NCBI RefSeq assembly: GCF_019966545.1 | Contig: NZ_JAIMIC010000008.1 | Coordinates: 124,001 to 188,000 of the forward strand | Source of the DNA: Heliomarina baculiformis | GTDB lineage: Bacteria; Pseudomonadota; Alphaproteobacteria; Rhodobacterales; Rhodobacteraceae | Length of the DNA stretch: 64,000 nucleotides | Direction of reading: 5' to 3' | Shown: in pieces, positions 1 to 9,098 of the stretch | Numbering within the stretch: position 1 is the first letter of the stretch | Layout: each line of letters opens with the position of its first letter | Notes under the pieces: generated by a model | The model's database searches: none | Seen by the model: only the letters and a program-made list of their open reading frames with translations | What the model was told of the DNA's origin: nothing | Made by a program: the position numbers and the translations under genes

Positions 1-51
1 CGCGTGGCGCCCTGCGACGAAAAGCTGATCTTCAACACCGATCCGGGATGA
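1..51 (+). CDS. 3' end of an unidentified gene
   Basis: Only the last 16 codons and a TGA are in the window; the peptide ends DEKLIFNTDPG. This is too little to assign a family. The stop is 3 bases before the ATG of the next small gene, so the two are probably co-transcribed. Confidence 0.4.
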   Translation, partial: RVAPCDEKLIFNTDPG

Positions 52-54
52 TCC

Positions 55-300
55 ATGGCAATAACCGGCGATCCGAACCTTCTGCTTGCTCTCGGCCTTT
101 TTCTCGCTTGGCTCTCGATCCCGGCGATGGTTTCGGTCTATAGTGACAGCCGCCCGCCGCGGGTCTCGGCTGTGGTGGTGGTGACCGGGGGCCTTCTGGT
201 CCTCTGGGCGTTTCAGGTCAAACCCGGCGGTTATGCTCTTTCGGAAATTCCCTTGGCGATCTATGACGTGCTGGGCCGCATCCGGTTTTTCGGCCACTAG
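55..300 (+). CDS. small hypothetical membrane protein (81 aa)
   Basis: The protein has two hydrophobic stretches, at about residues 9-28 (LLLALGLFLAWLSIPAMVSV) and 39-54 (AVVVVTGGLLVLWAF), separated by a short charged loop, so it should be a two-pass inner-membrane protein. No catalytic motif is visible and I do not recognise the family. It starts 3 bases after the preceding stop codon. About 130 bases separate it from rpmI; I see no obvious hairpin there, so read-through into the ribosomal genes is possible. Confidence 0.6.
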   Translation: MAITGDPNLLLALGLFLAWLSIPAMVSVYSDSRPPRVSAVVVVTGGLLVLWAFQVKPGGYALSEIPLAIYDVLGRIRFFGH

Positions 301-430
301 CGCCTTTTTCTACGCAAATTGTCTCTTGCAACCAAACCCCTCTTTTCGTAAACGGCGCCTCTACACGCGCGACCGGCCAGAGTGGCATGCCGAGTCGCGT
401 TAACGACCGACCCGAATAAAGGAGACGGAA

Positions 431-631
431 ATGCCCAAGATGAAGACCAAGGCAAGCGCCAAAAAGCGCTTCAAAGTGACGGCGACCGGCAAGGTCCTCG
501 CCGGACAGGCCGGCAAGCGTCACGGCATGATCAAACGCACCAAGAAGTTCATTCGCGATGCTCGTGGTGTCACCACGCTGAGCGCACCGGATGCCAAAAT
601 CGTCAAGGGCTATATGCCCTACGACCGCTGA
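431..631 (+). CDS. rpmI: 50S ribosomal protein bL35
   Basis: The 66-residue, lysine- and arginine-rich protein begins [15 protein letters not shown], the L35 signature, and is full length for the family. It is a structural protein of the large ribosomal subunit. The start is supported by AAAGGAGA just upstream. rplT follows after 15 bases, the normal rpmI-rplT pair; infC, often the first gene of this operon, is not adjacent here, so the promoter should lie in the 130-base gap upstream. Confidence 0.97.
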   Translation: MPKMKTKASAKKRFKVTATGKVLAGQAGKRHGMIKRTKKFIRDARGVTTLSAPDAKIVKGYMPYDR

Positions 632-646
632 TAGGAGTCTGATCAC

Positions 647-1012
647 ATGTCACGCGTTAAAGGTGGTACCGTAACCCACGCTCGTCACAAGAAGATCATC
701 AAAGCCGCAAAAGGCTATTATGGTCGTCGCAAGAACACCTTCAAGGTTGCATCGCAGGCCGTCGACAAGGCCAACCAGTACGCAACCCGCGACCGCAAGC
801 AGCGCAAGCGCAACTTCCGCGCCCTGTGGATCCAGCGGATCAACGCAGCCGTCCGCAGCCATGACGAAGCGCTGACCTACAGCCGCTTTATCAACGGCCT
901 GACGCTGGCTGGTATCGAAGTTGACCGCAAGGTTCTGGCCGATCTGGCGGTGCATGAGCCCGAAGCGTTCGGTGCTATTGTCGCACAAGCCAAAGGCGCT
1001 CTCGCAGCCTGA
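647..1012 (+). CDS. rplT: 50S ribosomal protein bL20
   Basis: The 121-residue basic protein has the L20 pattern: [16 protein letters not shown] at the N-terminus, then the [10 protein letters not shown] and [21 protein letters not shown] segments, ending in the globular domain. It binds 23S rRNA and is needed early in 50S assembly. A TAGGAGTC ribosome binding site precedes the ATG. A strong intrinsic terminator follows at 1034-1066. Confidence 0.97.
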   Translation: MSRVKGGTVTHARHKKIIKAAKGYYGRRKNTFKVASQAVDKANQYATRDRKQRKRNFRALWIQRINAAVRSHDEALTYSRFINGLTLAGIEVDRKVLADLAVHEPEAFGAIVAQAKGALAA

Positions 1013-1033
1013 TACGGGTTTCGACAGGAACAG

Positions 1034-1066
1034 AAAAGGCCGTCCTTCGGGGCGGCCTTTTGCTTT
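1034..1066 (+). terminator. intrinsic terminator of rpmI-rplT
   Basis: AAAGGCCGTCC and GGGCGGCCTTT form a GC-rich stem closed by a TTCG-type loop, followed by TTTTGCTTTTT. It ends the ribosomal operon and also lies just beyond the 3' end of the convergent DUF4174 gene. Confidence 0.88.
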
Positions 1067-1077
1067 TTGGCTGGAGT

Positions 1078-1530
1078 TCACTCTGACATTTCGCGTTGCC
1101 GCATGGGCATCCGGTCGATCACCGCGAAAAGCTCTTCTGGCGACAACACCATGTCTTTCTCAAGCTTGACGCCTCCGTCCTTGCCCACCAATACCAGCTT
1201 GAACCCACCGGGCGAAAAGGCCTGACGGATCGGGCTGGGCGTCTGCGGCTCCACGTCGCTCAACACAACCATGTCGCGCTCGGCAAGGGCCGCTTCGGCT
1301 TGTCGGAACAACGCCATTTGCTTGGTATAATCCGCACTATCCTCTGACGGCGCAAATAGCAGAACCGGCCGATGCTTCCATTGCATGTCTTTCAGATCGC
1401 GGGCTTCTGAGGGAAGCTGACGAAACAGATCGGCGTCACTGGTGCCGGCGTCTGTCCCGGCAGAGATCGCGGCCATCCCGAAAAGGGAGGCGGCACCGAT
1501 TCTGGAAAACTTGCTAATGCGTGTTGTCAT
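1078..1530 (-). CDS. DUF4174-type exported protein
   Basis: The 150-residue protein has a signal-like N-terminus (about residues 9-28) followed by the DUF4174 pattern: a WKHRPVLLFAPS strand, an AERDMVVLSD segment, and LVGKDGGVKLEKD ending in LFAVIDRMPMRQREM. The fold is thioredoxin-like in appearance but there is no active-site Cys pair. Its function is unknown. It is a single gene convergent with rplT. Confidence 0.75.
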   Translation of the reverse strand: MTTRISKFSRIGAASLFGMAAISAGTDAGTSDADLFRQLPSEARDLKDMQWKHRPVLLFAPSEDSADYTKQMALFRQAEAALAERDMVVLSDVEPQTPSPIRQAFSPGGFKLVLVGKDGGVKLEKDMVLSPEELFAVIDRMPMRQREMSE

Positions 1531-1715
1531 CTTTCTGCTCCTCTTCGGTTAATTAACACTACGCCAGAACCGGTGTTCCGGATCGTTCACGATTTCCGGC
1601 GGCGGTGCGGACAGAGTGTGTCAGCCTTTCCGATTTCGCAAAAATGAGGGAAATGGGAACCTTCCAGCGCTGGAAGGGCGTTTTACCTCTGATCCATGAA
1701 CGACAGGAGCGCCCC

Positions 1716-2516
1716 ATGACGGATACGACATCCATGTCGCCGGGCCTGAGTGACACAGACCCCGCGCAATCAAGCAGCAGCAAGAAAGCGGTCCTATACC
1801 GCATGGTGATGCCGGATCACCTCTGTCCCTTCGGTCTAAAGAGCAAATATCTGCTCGAACAACAGGGGTACGAGGTCGAGGATCACTGGCTGGAGACACG
1901 CGAGGAAACCGATGCGTTTCTTGAGAAATACGATGTGAAGACAAGCCCTCAAACCTGGATCGATGGCGAGCGTATCGGTGGCCATGACGATCTGCGGGTT
2001 TATTTCGGCAAGGACGATGCTGAGGACGACGGCAAGAGCTATCGACCGGTTCTGACCCTTTTCGCCGTCGCCGCCTTGCTTGCACTCGCTGTGACGGCCT
2101 TTACCGCGATCCCCTTCGGTCTGCGGACATTCGAACTCTTCATCTCGATTTCGATGACGTTGCTCGCGCTGCAAAAGCTTCAGGATGTGGAAAGTTTTTC
2201 GACCATGTTCCTGAACTACGATCTGCTCGCGCGGCGCTGGGTCCCTTATGGATACATATATCCCTATGGCGAGGCGCTGGCAGGTATCCTGATGACGGCG
2301 GGCATTCTCTGGTGGGTGTCATCACCAATTGCGATTTTCATCGGCACTATCGGTGCAGTCTCGGTTTTCAAAGCCGTTTACATCGACAAACGCGAGCTGA
2401 AATGCGCCTGCATGGGCGGCGACAGCAACACACCGCTTGGATTTATATCGCTGACCGAGAACGTGATGATGCTTGGCATGGGGATCTGGATGATCGTCAA
2501 GCATCTGCTGATTTAA
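1716..2516 (+). CDS. glutaredoxin-MauE-type membrane fusion protein
   Basis: I chose the ATG at 1716 because GGAG lies 7 bases upstream; the open frame extends further without better support. Residues about 24-100 form a glutaredoxin fold with CPFG at Cys37 where a dithiol glutaredoxin has CPYC, so it is monothiol, and TSPQTWIDGERIGG corresponds to the cis-Pro/glutathione site. Residues about 115-266 form a four-helix MauE/DoxX-like membrane domain with CACMGG near the C-terminus, a Cys pair conserved in MauE proteins. MauE serves disulfide formation in methylamine dehydrogenase maturation, but no mau genes are present here, so the role is probably a more general thiol redox one. The 3' end overlaps the convergent MFS gene by 20 bases. 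Confidence 0.8.
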   Translation: MTDTTSMSPGLSDTDPAQSSSSKKAVLYRMVMPDHLCPFGLKSKYLLEQQGYEVEDHWLETREETDAFLEKYDVKTSPQTWIDGERIGGHDDLRVYFGKDDAEDDGKSYRPVLTLFAVAALLALAVTAFTAIPFGLRTFELFISISMTLLALQKLQDVESFSTMFLNYDLLARRWVPYGYIYPYGEALAGILMTAGILWWVSSPIAIFIGTIGAVSVFKAVYIDKRELKCACMGGDSNTPLGFISLTENVMMLGMGIWMIVKHLLI

Positions 2517-3681
2517 GCGTTGGCTGCAATACCGCACAACCGGCCCCGGCCAACAGGATCGCCGAGGCGGCGATCAGGCTGGTGCCGATATTGCCGGTGA
2601 GGTCGCCCAGCAATCCGGCGGCATAGGGGCCAACGGTCTGGGCAATAGCAAAAACCACCGTGAACAGGCTGATCGCCGCGCCCCAGCTGTGCGGTGTCAG
2701 GTTCTGACGCACAAAGCTCGTCACCGCACCGGGCGACATGAACACGCAAAGCCCAAAAACAGTGGCCGAAATCACAAGGCCCAACCCCTTGGGCCAGATC
2801 ACGGGCATGACCGATCCGAGCGCGATCCCGGTCAGGATCATGGCCAACGGTATTCCCCCCGAAAACCGCGCCAGCACTGGTCGCCAGACAAAGGGCGACA
2901 GGCACAGGCAAAGCCCCAGCATGACCCATGTGGCCGAGATCAGCCACGCGCCCGACCCCTGCTCGGTCATCCACGCGCTGAGGAACGTGAAATAGACGAT
3001 ATAGCCAAGGCCGAATCCCGCATACCCCAGCAATTCCGGCAACATGGCCCGCAGGGGCAGGTCAGGCTTCTGCCGTTGCTTCTGCGCTGGCGGACGTACC
3101 TGAAGCGCGGCCCAGAAACTAAGCGGTAGCATGACGAAACAGGTCAACCCGATGATCGTCCAGGCCCAGGGCCACGATCCGTTGCCCCAGTAATCGATCA
3201 TCAGCGGCAGCGCGGCACCGGCAAGGACGATCCCCAGACCGCCGCCAAAGCCGAACAGGATGGCAATGGCCAGCGCATTGCGTTTCGGATCGCTCTGGAA
3301 AAGCTGCGCGGTCAGCGCGCCTGCAGTTGAAAATGACATAGCCCCGAACATGCCCGCAAGGATGCGCCACATGGTCTGCCACCACAGCGCCTCGTCATGG
3401 CCGGTGGCAAAAAGGCAGAGCGCGGTGCTTACCAGCCCTAAATTGAACAGGTAGGACGGGTTCATACGGGAAATCATTACCATGGTGATAACCGCGCCGA
3501 TGATATAGCCGATAGCGTTCGCCGTGTTCAGCCAGCCCGCCTGCGCATAGGTCCAGTGCAGCTCGGCCTTCATTGCGGGCAAGATCAGCCCATAGGCAAA
3601 ACGGGCGAACCCATTGGTCACGCAAACACCGAATGACAGGCCGATCAGGACCAGCCACGGATGGCGTGGCTCTGCGCTCAT
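2497..3681 (-). CDS. MFS transporter, YbfB/YjiJ-like
   Basis: The 394-residue protein has about 12 hydrophobic helices and begins with the FARFAYGLILPAMKAEL motif of the YbfB/YjiJ group of major facilitator transporters. The substrate cannot be told from sequence. It is monocistronic, convergent with the glutaredoxin-MauE gene, and divergent from pheS. Confidence 0.82.
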   Translation of the reverse strand: MSAEPRHPWLVLIGLSFGVCVTNGFARFAYGLILPAMKAELHWTYAQAGWLNTANAIGYIIGAVITMVMISRMNPSYLFNLGLVSTALCLFATGHDEALWWQTMWRILAGMFGAMSFSTAGALTAQLFQSDPKRNALAIAILFGFGGGLGIVLAGAALPLMIDYWGNGSWPWAWTIIGLTCFVMLPLSFWAALQVRPPAQKQRQKPDLPLRAMLPELLGYAGFGLGYIVYFTFLSAWMTEQGSGAWLISATWVMLGLCLCLSPFVWRPVLARFSGGIPLAMILTGIALGSVMPVIWPKGLGLVISATVFGLCVFMSPGAVTSFVRQNLTPHSWGAAISLFTVVFAIAQTVGPYAAGLLGDLTGNIGTSLIAASAILLAGAGCAVLQPTLKSADA

Positions 3682-3870
3682 GACGGCACCCTATCGGCCA
3701 CAGCTCTCCCGTTCACGTCGCTTCCACCCGCCTTCTCCCTTGCAGCACGCTAGCTGGCAAAGCCGGACATTGTCCATGCTACATGCCATGCGACCTGCAA
3801 TCGCGCCTGCCCGGCTTGCATTCGGGGGTTGCTGCGGCTAGCACGGCTGGGAATTTATCAGGGGGCCGTC

Positions 3871-4944
3871 ATGGACGATCTGAAAAACAAATACCTGGGC
3901 CAAATCGCCGATGCGGGCGACGAAAACGCCCTCGAAGCGATCCGCCTTGCTGCCGTCGGCAAAAAGGGCGAGGTCGCGCTGAAGATGCGCGAGCTGGGCA
4001 AGATGACGCCCGAGGAACGCCAGACGGCCGGACCCGCGCTCAATGCGCTCAAGGACGAAATCAACTCGGCGCTGGCCGCGAAAAAGGCGGCCCTTGCGGA
4101 CGCCGCGTTGGATGAACGCCTGCGCAGCGAATGGCTCGATGTGACTCTGCCCGGCCGCAACCGCCCGCAGGGCACGCTGCACCCCGTCAGCCAGGTGACC
4201 GAAGAACTGACGGCGATCTTTGCCGAGATGGGCTTTTCGGTGGCCGAAGGTCCCCGGATCGACACGGACTGGTATAATTTCGACGCGCTGAACATCCCCG
4301 GCCACCACCCCGCGCGGGCCGAGATGGATACGTTCTACATGGCGCGCGCCGAGGGCGACAACCGTCCGCCCCATGTGCTGCGCACCCATACCAGTCCGGT
4401 CCAGATCCGCACGATGGAGGCGCAGGGCGCCCCGCTGCGCATCATTTGCCCCGGTGGTGTGTACCGTGCCGATTACGACCAGACCCACACGCCGATGTTC
4501 CATCAGGTCGAGGGCCTTGCCATCGACAAGGACATCTCGATGGCAAACCTGAAATGGGTGCTCGAGGAATTCTTCTCGGCCTATTTCGAAATCGACGGCA
4601 TCAAGACCCGGTTCCGCGCGTCGCATTTCCCCTTTACCGAACCGTCGGCAGAGGTCGACATCCAGTGTTCCTGGGTGGACGGCACGCTCAAGGTGGGCGA
4701 AGGCGACGGCTGGCTCGAAGTGCTGGGCTCAGGCATGGTACACCCTAAGGTGCTGCAGGCAGGCGGCATCGACCCGAACGAATGGCAGGGCTTCGCCTTT
4801 GGCATGGGGATCGACCGCATCGCCATGCTGAAATACGGCATTCCCGACCTGCGCGCCTTCTTTGACAGCGATCTGCGCTGGCTGCGCCACTACGGTTTTG
4901 CCAGCCTCGACCAGCCCGCGCTCCACGGGGGTCTCAGCCGCTGA
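3871..4944 (+). CDS. pheS: phenylalanyl-tRNA synthetase alpha subunit
   Basis: The 357-residue protein has an N-terminal coiled coil (about 1-85) and the class II catalytic core: [23 protein letters not shown] (motif 1 region), [10 protein letters not shown], the [19 protein letters not shown] motif 2 segment, and [18 protein letters not shown] (motif 3). With PheT it forms the alpha2-beta2 enzyme that charges tRNA-Phe. I chose the ATG at 3871, preceded by CAGGGGG, instead of the longer frame from 3829. pheT lies 390 bases downstream with one small gene between. Confidence 0.96.
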   Translation: MDDLKNKYLGQIADAGDENALEAIRLAAVGKKGEVALKMRELGKMTPEERQTAGPALNALKDEINSALAAKKAALADAALDERLRSEWLDVTLPGRNRPQGTLHPVSQVTEELTAIFAEMGFSVAEGPRIDTDWYNFDALNIPGHHPARAEMDTFYMARAEGDNRPPHVLRTHTSPVQIRTMEAQGAPLRIICPGGVYRADYDQTHTPMFHQVEGLAIDKDISMANLKWVLEEFFSAYFEIDGIKTRFRASHFPFTEPSAEVDIQCSWVDGTLKVGEGDGWLEVLGSGMVHPKVLQAGGIDPNEWQGFAFGMGIDRIAMLKYGIPDLRAFFDSDLRWLRHYGFASLDQPALHGGLSR

Positions 4945-5037
4945 TCGGGTCGGGGGCAACCCCGCCCAGCTTGCATCCAATGGCTTTCTTTGCCATTGCC
5001 GAGCATAACCGAAACCAACCCGCCGGGACATCCGACC

Positions 5038-5316
5038 ATGCTGTTTCATCAGGACCAACGCAACCGGAATGCCGACACCAAACGCATTCATGCGCTGTTC
5101 GAGATTGTCTACACGCTTGTCGATTTCATGGCAGCGCTGACCTTCCTGATCGGCTCGGTGATGTTTCTCTACGATAGCTGGCAAACCTTCGGCACATGGC
5201 TTTTCATCGTCGGTTCGATCCTGTTTGCGACGAAACCGACATTGCGGCTGGCCCGCGAACTGAAACTTGCGGCGATGGGCGACGCCGATGATCTCGCCGA
5301 CCGGCTGAACGGCTGA
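5038..5316 (+). CDS. YrhK-like small membrane protein
   Basis: The 92-residue protein has two hydrophobic helices (about residues 21-42 and 50-68) with the IVYTLVDFMAALTFLIGSVMFLYDSW and GTWLFIVGSILFATKP segments typical of YrhK-domain proteins. The start at 5038 gives MLFHQDQRN; the frame stays open further upstream. It sits between pheS and pheT, 16 bases ahead of pheT, so it should share their transcript. Function unknown. Confidence 0.7.
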   Translation: MLFHQDQRNRNADTKRIHALFEIVYTLVDFMAALTFLIGSVMFLYDSWQTFGTWLFIVGSILFATKPTLRLARELKLAAMGDADDLADRLNG

Positions 5317-5332
5317 GCAAGGATACAACACC

Positions 5333-7729
5333 ATGAAATTCACCCTGTCCTGGCTGAAAGACCACCTCGACACCACGGCCACACTCGATGAGATCGGCGA
5401 GGCGCTGACCGATCTGGGGCTCGAGGTCGAAGAGATTTCGAACCCCGCCGACGCGCTCAAGGATTTTACCCTTGGCTATGTGACCCATGCGGAAAAGCAC
5501 CCCGATGCGGACAAGCTGCGGGTCTGCAATGTCGACACTGACGAAGGCAAGATGCAGATCATCTGCGGTGCGCCAAACGCCCGCGAAGGCATCACCGTCG
5601 TCGTCTGCAAGCCCGGCATGTATGTGCCGGGCATCGACACCACCATCGGCGTGGGCAAGATCCGCGGCGTCGAAAGCTTTGGCATGATGGCGTCCGAACG
5701 TGAGCTAGAGCTTTCCGAGGAACATGACGGCATTATCGAACTGCCCTCGGGCAAAGTCGGCGACAAGTTCATCGACTGGCTGGCAGAAAACGATCCCGCC
5801 AAGGTCGACCCGGTGATCGAAATCGCGATCACGCCAAACCGCCCCGATGCGCTGGGCGTCGAGGGCATCGCCCGCGATCTGGCCGCGCGGGGCCTCGGCA
5901 CGCTCAAACAGCACCCGGTCGAACCGGTTCCCGGAACCTTCCCCTGCCCGGTAGAGGTGAGTATCGACGAGGACACGCTCGATGGCTGCCCGGCTTTTGC
6001 GGGCCGCGTGATCAAGGGCGTAAAGAACGGCCCCAGCCCGCAGTGGTTGCAGGACCGCCTGCGCGCTATCGGGTTGCGCCCGATCTCGCGGTTGGTCGAT
6101 GTCACGAACTTCTTCACCTTTGATCGCAACCGCCCGCTCCACGTCTTCGACGTCGACAAGATGTCGGGCGGTCTGCGTGTGCATCGTGCCGATGGTGGTG
6201 AAACGCTCGAGGCGCTGGATGAAAAGACCTATACGCTCCAGCCCGGCATGATGGTGATCTCAGATGCAAACGGGCCGGAAAGCCTTGCCGGGATAATGGG
6301 TGGTGAAGAAACCGGCGTGACCGACGAGACCGTCAACGTCTTCGTCGAATCCGCATTCTGGGATCACGTGCAGATTGCGATGACCGGTCGCGCGCTCAAG
6401 ATCAATTCGGACGCGCGGTATCGCTTTGAACGTGGGGTAGATCCGCTTTTCACCGCTGACGGTCTGGAACTGGCCACTCAGATGATACTCGAGCTCTGCG
6501 GCGGTGAAGCTTCCGAGGTGGTTCTGGCAGGCGCGCTGCCGGATCACTCCCGCGCCTACAAGCTCGATACAGACCGAGTGCAAAGCCTTGTCGGCATGGA
6601 CATTCCTGCCGATACGCAGCGCGAGACGCTGACCGCGCTGGGATTCCGCCTGGATGGTGACATGGCCCATGTCCCAAGCTGGCGCCCCGATGTGCAGGGC
6701 GAGGCCGACCTGGTCGAGGAGGTCGCGCGCGTTGCGTCTCTCACCAAGCTTGAAGGCCGTCCGCTGCCCCGCCTGACCCAAGGTGTGCCAAACCCGGTGA
6801 TGACCCCGATGCAGCGTCGCGAGCAGGCGGCACGGCGCATGGCGGCGGCACTGGGCTACAACGAATGCATCACCTACAGCTTCATCGATCAGGCCAGCGC
6901 GGCGCTGTTCGGCGGCGGCGATGACGCGACCCGGCTGGAAAACCCGATTAGCTCGGAGATGAGCCATATGCGTCCGGCGCTCTTGCCGGGGCTCTTGCAG
7001 GCCGCTGCCCGCAATCAGGCGCGCGGCTTCTTGGACATGGCGCTGTTCGAACTCGGGCCGGCCTTCCACGGCGGCGAGCCGGGCGAGCAGCATACGCTGA
7101 TCTCGGGCCTGCTGGTCGGACGTACCGAACCCAAGGATGTGCACGGCGCGTCGCGCCCCATCGATGTGTTCGACGTCAAGGCCGATGCCGAGGCGATCCT
7201 GTCGGCAATGGGTGCACCTGCCAAGATGCAGATCCTGCGCGGCGCGCAAGGCTGGTGGCACCCGGGCCGTCACGGCAAAATCTGTCTGGGTCCGAAAAAG
7301 GTGCTGGGCGTCTTTGGCGAGTTGCATCCCAAGGTTCTGACCGAAATGGGCGTCAAGGGACCGGCGATGGCCTTTACTCTCTGGCCGGGCGAAATACCGA
7401 TGCCGCGCAAGACGGGCGCGACCCGTCCGGCACTGGCGCTCAAGGACCTGCAGGCGGTTGAACGAGACTTTGCCTTTGTCGTCGATGCGGATGTCGAGGC
7501 GCTGACGCTGGTCAACGCGGCCAGCGGTGCCGACAAAGCACTGATCACGGATGTGCGCGTCTTCGATGAATTCATCGGCGGCTCGCTGGGTGAGGGAAAG
7601 AAATCGCTCGCCGTGACCGTGCGGCTTCAGCCCAGCGACAAGACCCTGACCGAAGCGGAAATCGAAGCGGTCAGCGCCAAGATCGTCGAGAAGGTCTCAA
7701 AGGCCACTGGCGGCAGCCTGCGCGGCTGA
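5333..7729 (+). CDS. pheT: phenylalanyl-tRNA synthetase beta subunit
   Basis: The 798-residue protein has the full bacterial domain order: MKFTLSWLKDHLDT start, a tRNA-binding OB fold (about 40-150, HPDADKLRVCNVD), the B3/4 editing domain (about 210-380), the B5 domain (about 400-470), the catalytic-like core (about 480-690), and the C-terminal ferredoxin-fold anticodon-binding domain (about 700-798, AVERDFAFVVD). It partners PheS. No frameshift or truncation is visible. Confidence 0.96.
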   Translation: MKFTLSWLKDHLDTTATLDEIGEALTDLGLEVEEISNPADALKDFTLGYVTHAEKHPDADKLRVCNVDTDEGKMQIICGAPNAREGITVVVCKPGMYVPGIDTTIGVGKIRGVESFGMMASERELELSEEHDGIIELPSGKVGDKFIDWLAENDPAKVDPVIEIAITPNRPDALGVEGIARDLAARGLGTLKQHPVEPVPGTFPCPVEVSIDEDTLDGCPAFAGRVIKGVKNGPSPQWLQDRLRAIGLRPISRLVDVTNFFTFDRNRPLHVFDVDKMSGGLRVHRADGGETLEALDEKTYTLQPGMMVISDANGPESLAGIMGGEETGVTDETVNVFVESAFWDHVQIAMTGRALKINSDARYRFERGVDPLFTADGLELATQMILELCGGEASEVVLAGALPDHSRAYKLDTDRVQSLVGMDIPADTQRETLTALGFRLDGDMAHVPSWRPDVQGEADLVEEVARVASLTKLEGRPLPRLTQGVPNPVMTPMQRREQAARRMAAALGYNECITYSFIDQASAALFGGGDDATRLENPISSEMSHMRPALLPGLLQAAARNQARGFLDMALFELGPAFHGGEPGEQHTLISGLLVGRTEPKDVHGASRPIDVFDVKADAEAILSAMGAPAKMQILRGAQGWWHPGRHGKICLGPKKVLGVFGELHPKVLTEMGVKGPAMAFTLWPGEIPMPRKTGATRPALALKDLQAVERDFAFVVDADVEALTLVNAASGADKALITDVRVFDEFIGGSLGEGKKSLAVTVRLQPSDKTLTEAEIEAVSAKIVEKVSKATGGSLRG

Positions 7730-7742
7730 GACTGTCGATCCG

Positions 7743-8504
7743 CTAATAGACCCCTTCGGTCTTGATGCGGATCGTCTCGCCACAATGCTTGCAATGTACG
7801 GCGTCCGCGTCGTGCAGCACCAGCCCGCAGCTCGGGCATTCGTGGCGCACTTTGGTCGGGCGGAACATTACTTGCGCCAGCCGCAGGAACAGTGTGACGC
7901 CCACGATCATCACCCCGACTGACAGCATCCTCCCCGACGTGCCTTGCAGGGTGATGTCGCCAAACCCGGTCGTGGTCAGCGTGGTGACAGTGAAATACAG
8001 CGCATCGGCGTAATTGCCGATTTCGGGGTTCTCGGGATATTGCGTCGCATAGATCAGCCCCGTCATCACGAACAGGAAGACAAACAGGTTGATCGCCGCA
8101 AGGATGATTTCCTGGTTCTCGCGGAAGTACCTGAAATCCTGTCGCAGGCGCGAGCTGAGCTCATAGGTATGCAGCAGCCGCAGGGTCCGCAGAACGCGGA
8201 GGAACCCGAAGCCTTCGCCAGCGATCGGGGCAAGGAAAGATGCGATCGCGATGAGATCCGCAATGGTCGCGACGCGGAACATGAAGGTCTTCTTGTTCTT
8301 TTCTATCGCGAACCGGACAAGGAAATCCGCAAGAATGATCACGCCAAGCACCGCGTCGATGATCTCGATGGCGATTCTATGTGGGAAGAACGAGGTTACG
8401 ACGACGAATGCAATTGTGCCAAGGTCGAAGGCCAGCAGCCCATAACGGAACCGGTGCGCAGCAGGCGTATCGTCCTGATATAGCGACGCAAGTTTGGATA
8501 GCAT
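7743..8504 (-). CDS. voltage-gated-type potassium channel with C-terminal zinc ribbon
   Basis: The 253-residue protein has a six-helix ion-channel layout. An S4-like helix carries regularly spaced arginines (FLRVLRTLRLLHTYE, residues 101-115). The pore loop reads TTTGFGD (177-183), the potassium selectivity filter with Phe replacing Tyr. After S6 there is a short tail with CPSC (223-226) and CKHC (238-241), a four-Cys zinc ribbon. It should be an inner-membrane potassium channel; the zinc ribbon could be a structural or regulatory cap. It is a single gene convergent with pheT. Confidence 0.83.
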   Translation of the reverse strand: MLSKLASLYQDDTPAAHRFRYGLLAFDLGTIAFVVVTSFFPHRIAIEIIDAVLGVIILADFLVRFAIEKNKKTFMFRVATIADLIAIASFLAPIAGEGFGFLRVLRTLRLLHTYELSSRLRQDFRYFRENQEIILAAINLFVFLFVMTGLIYATQYPENPEIGNYADALYFTVTTLTTTGFGDITLQGTSGRMLSVGVMIVGVTLFLRLAQVMFRPTKVRHECPSCGLVLHDADAVHCKHCGETIRIKTEGVY

Positions 8505-8629
8505 GGTGGCTCCTTGACCCTGATCGGTGGATCATAGCGCGGGCGGGCTTGGCGCCTCAACCTCTCACCGGGGTTTCGACCGTGGCCGTGATCCGCTAGC
8601 AAGAGCGCAGCAGCAAACAGGAGAAAGCC

Positions 8630-9079
8630 ATGGCACTCAACGTTTATCTGAGCGGCGAAATTCACACCGACTGGCGCGAGCAGATTACTGCGGGCGCCGA
8701 GGGGCTGGATATCACCTTTAACGCGCCGGTCACCGATCACGGGGCCAGCGACGATTGTGGCGTCGCGATCCTTGGGGCAGAGCCGAACAAGTTCTGGCAC
8801 GACCGCAAGGGCGCGCAGGTCAACGCGATCCGTACCCGCAAGGGGATCGAGGACGCGGATGTAATCGTCGTCCGTTTCGGGGACCAGTACAAGCAGTGGA
8901 ACGCGGCCTTTGATGCGGGCTATGCCGCGGCGCTTGGCAAATCGCTCATCATCTTGCACGGACCTGATCATGCCCATGCGCTTAAAGAGGTCGACGCGGC
9001 CGCGCTGGCGGTGGCCGAAGAGCCGCTTCAAGTGGTCGACATCCTGCGCTATGTTCTGACAGGCAAACTTCCCGGCTGA
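8630..9079 (+). CDS. YtoQ family protein
   Basis: The 149-residue protein begins MALNVYLSGEIHTDWRE and carries the YtoQ pattern (APVTDHGASDDCG, GAQVNAIRTRKGIEDADVIVVRFGDQYKQWNAAFDAGYAAALGK in pieces). The fold resembles nucleoside 2-deoxyribosyltransferase-like proteins, with a possible nucleotide-binding site, but no biochemical role is established that I can name. A CAGGAGAAAG ribosome binding site precedes the ATG. Confidence 0.82.
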   Translation: MALNVYLSGEIHTDWREQITAGAEGLDITFNAPVTDHGASDDCGVAILGAEPNKFWHDRKGAQVNAIRTRKGIEDADVIVVRFGDQYKQWNAAFDAGYAAALGKSLIILHGPDHAHALKEVDAAALAVAEEPLQVVDILRYVLTGKLPG

Positions 9080-9098
9080 GACCCGGCAGTAGAAAACA

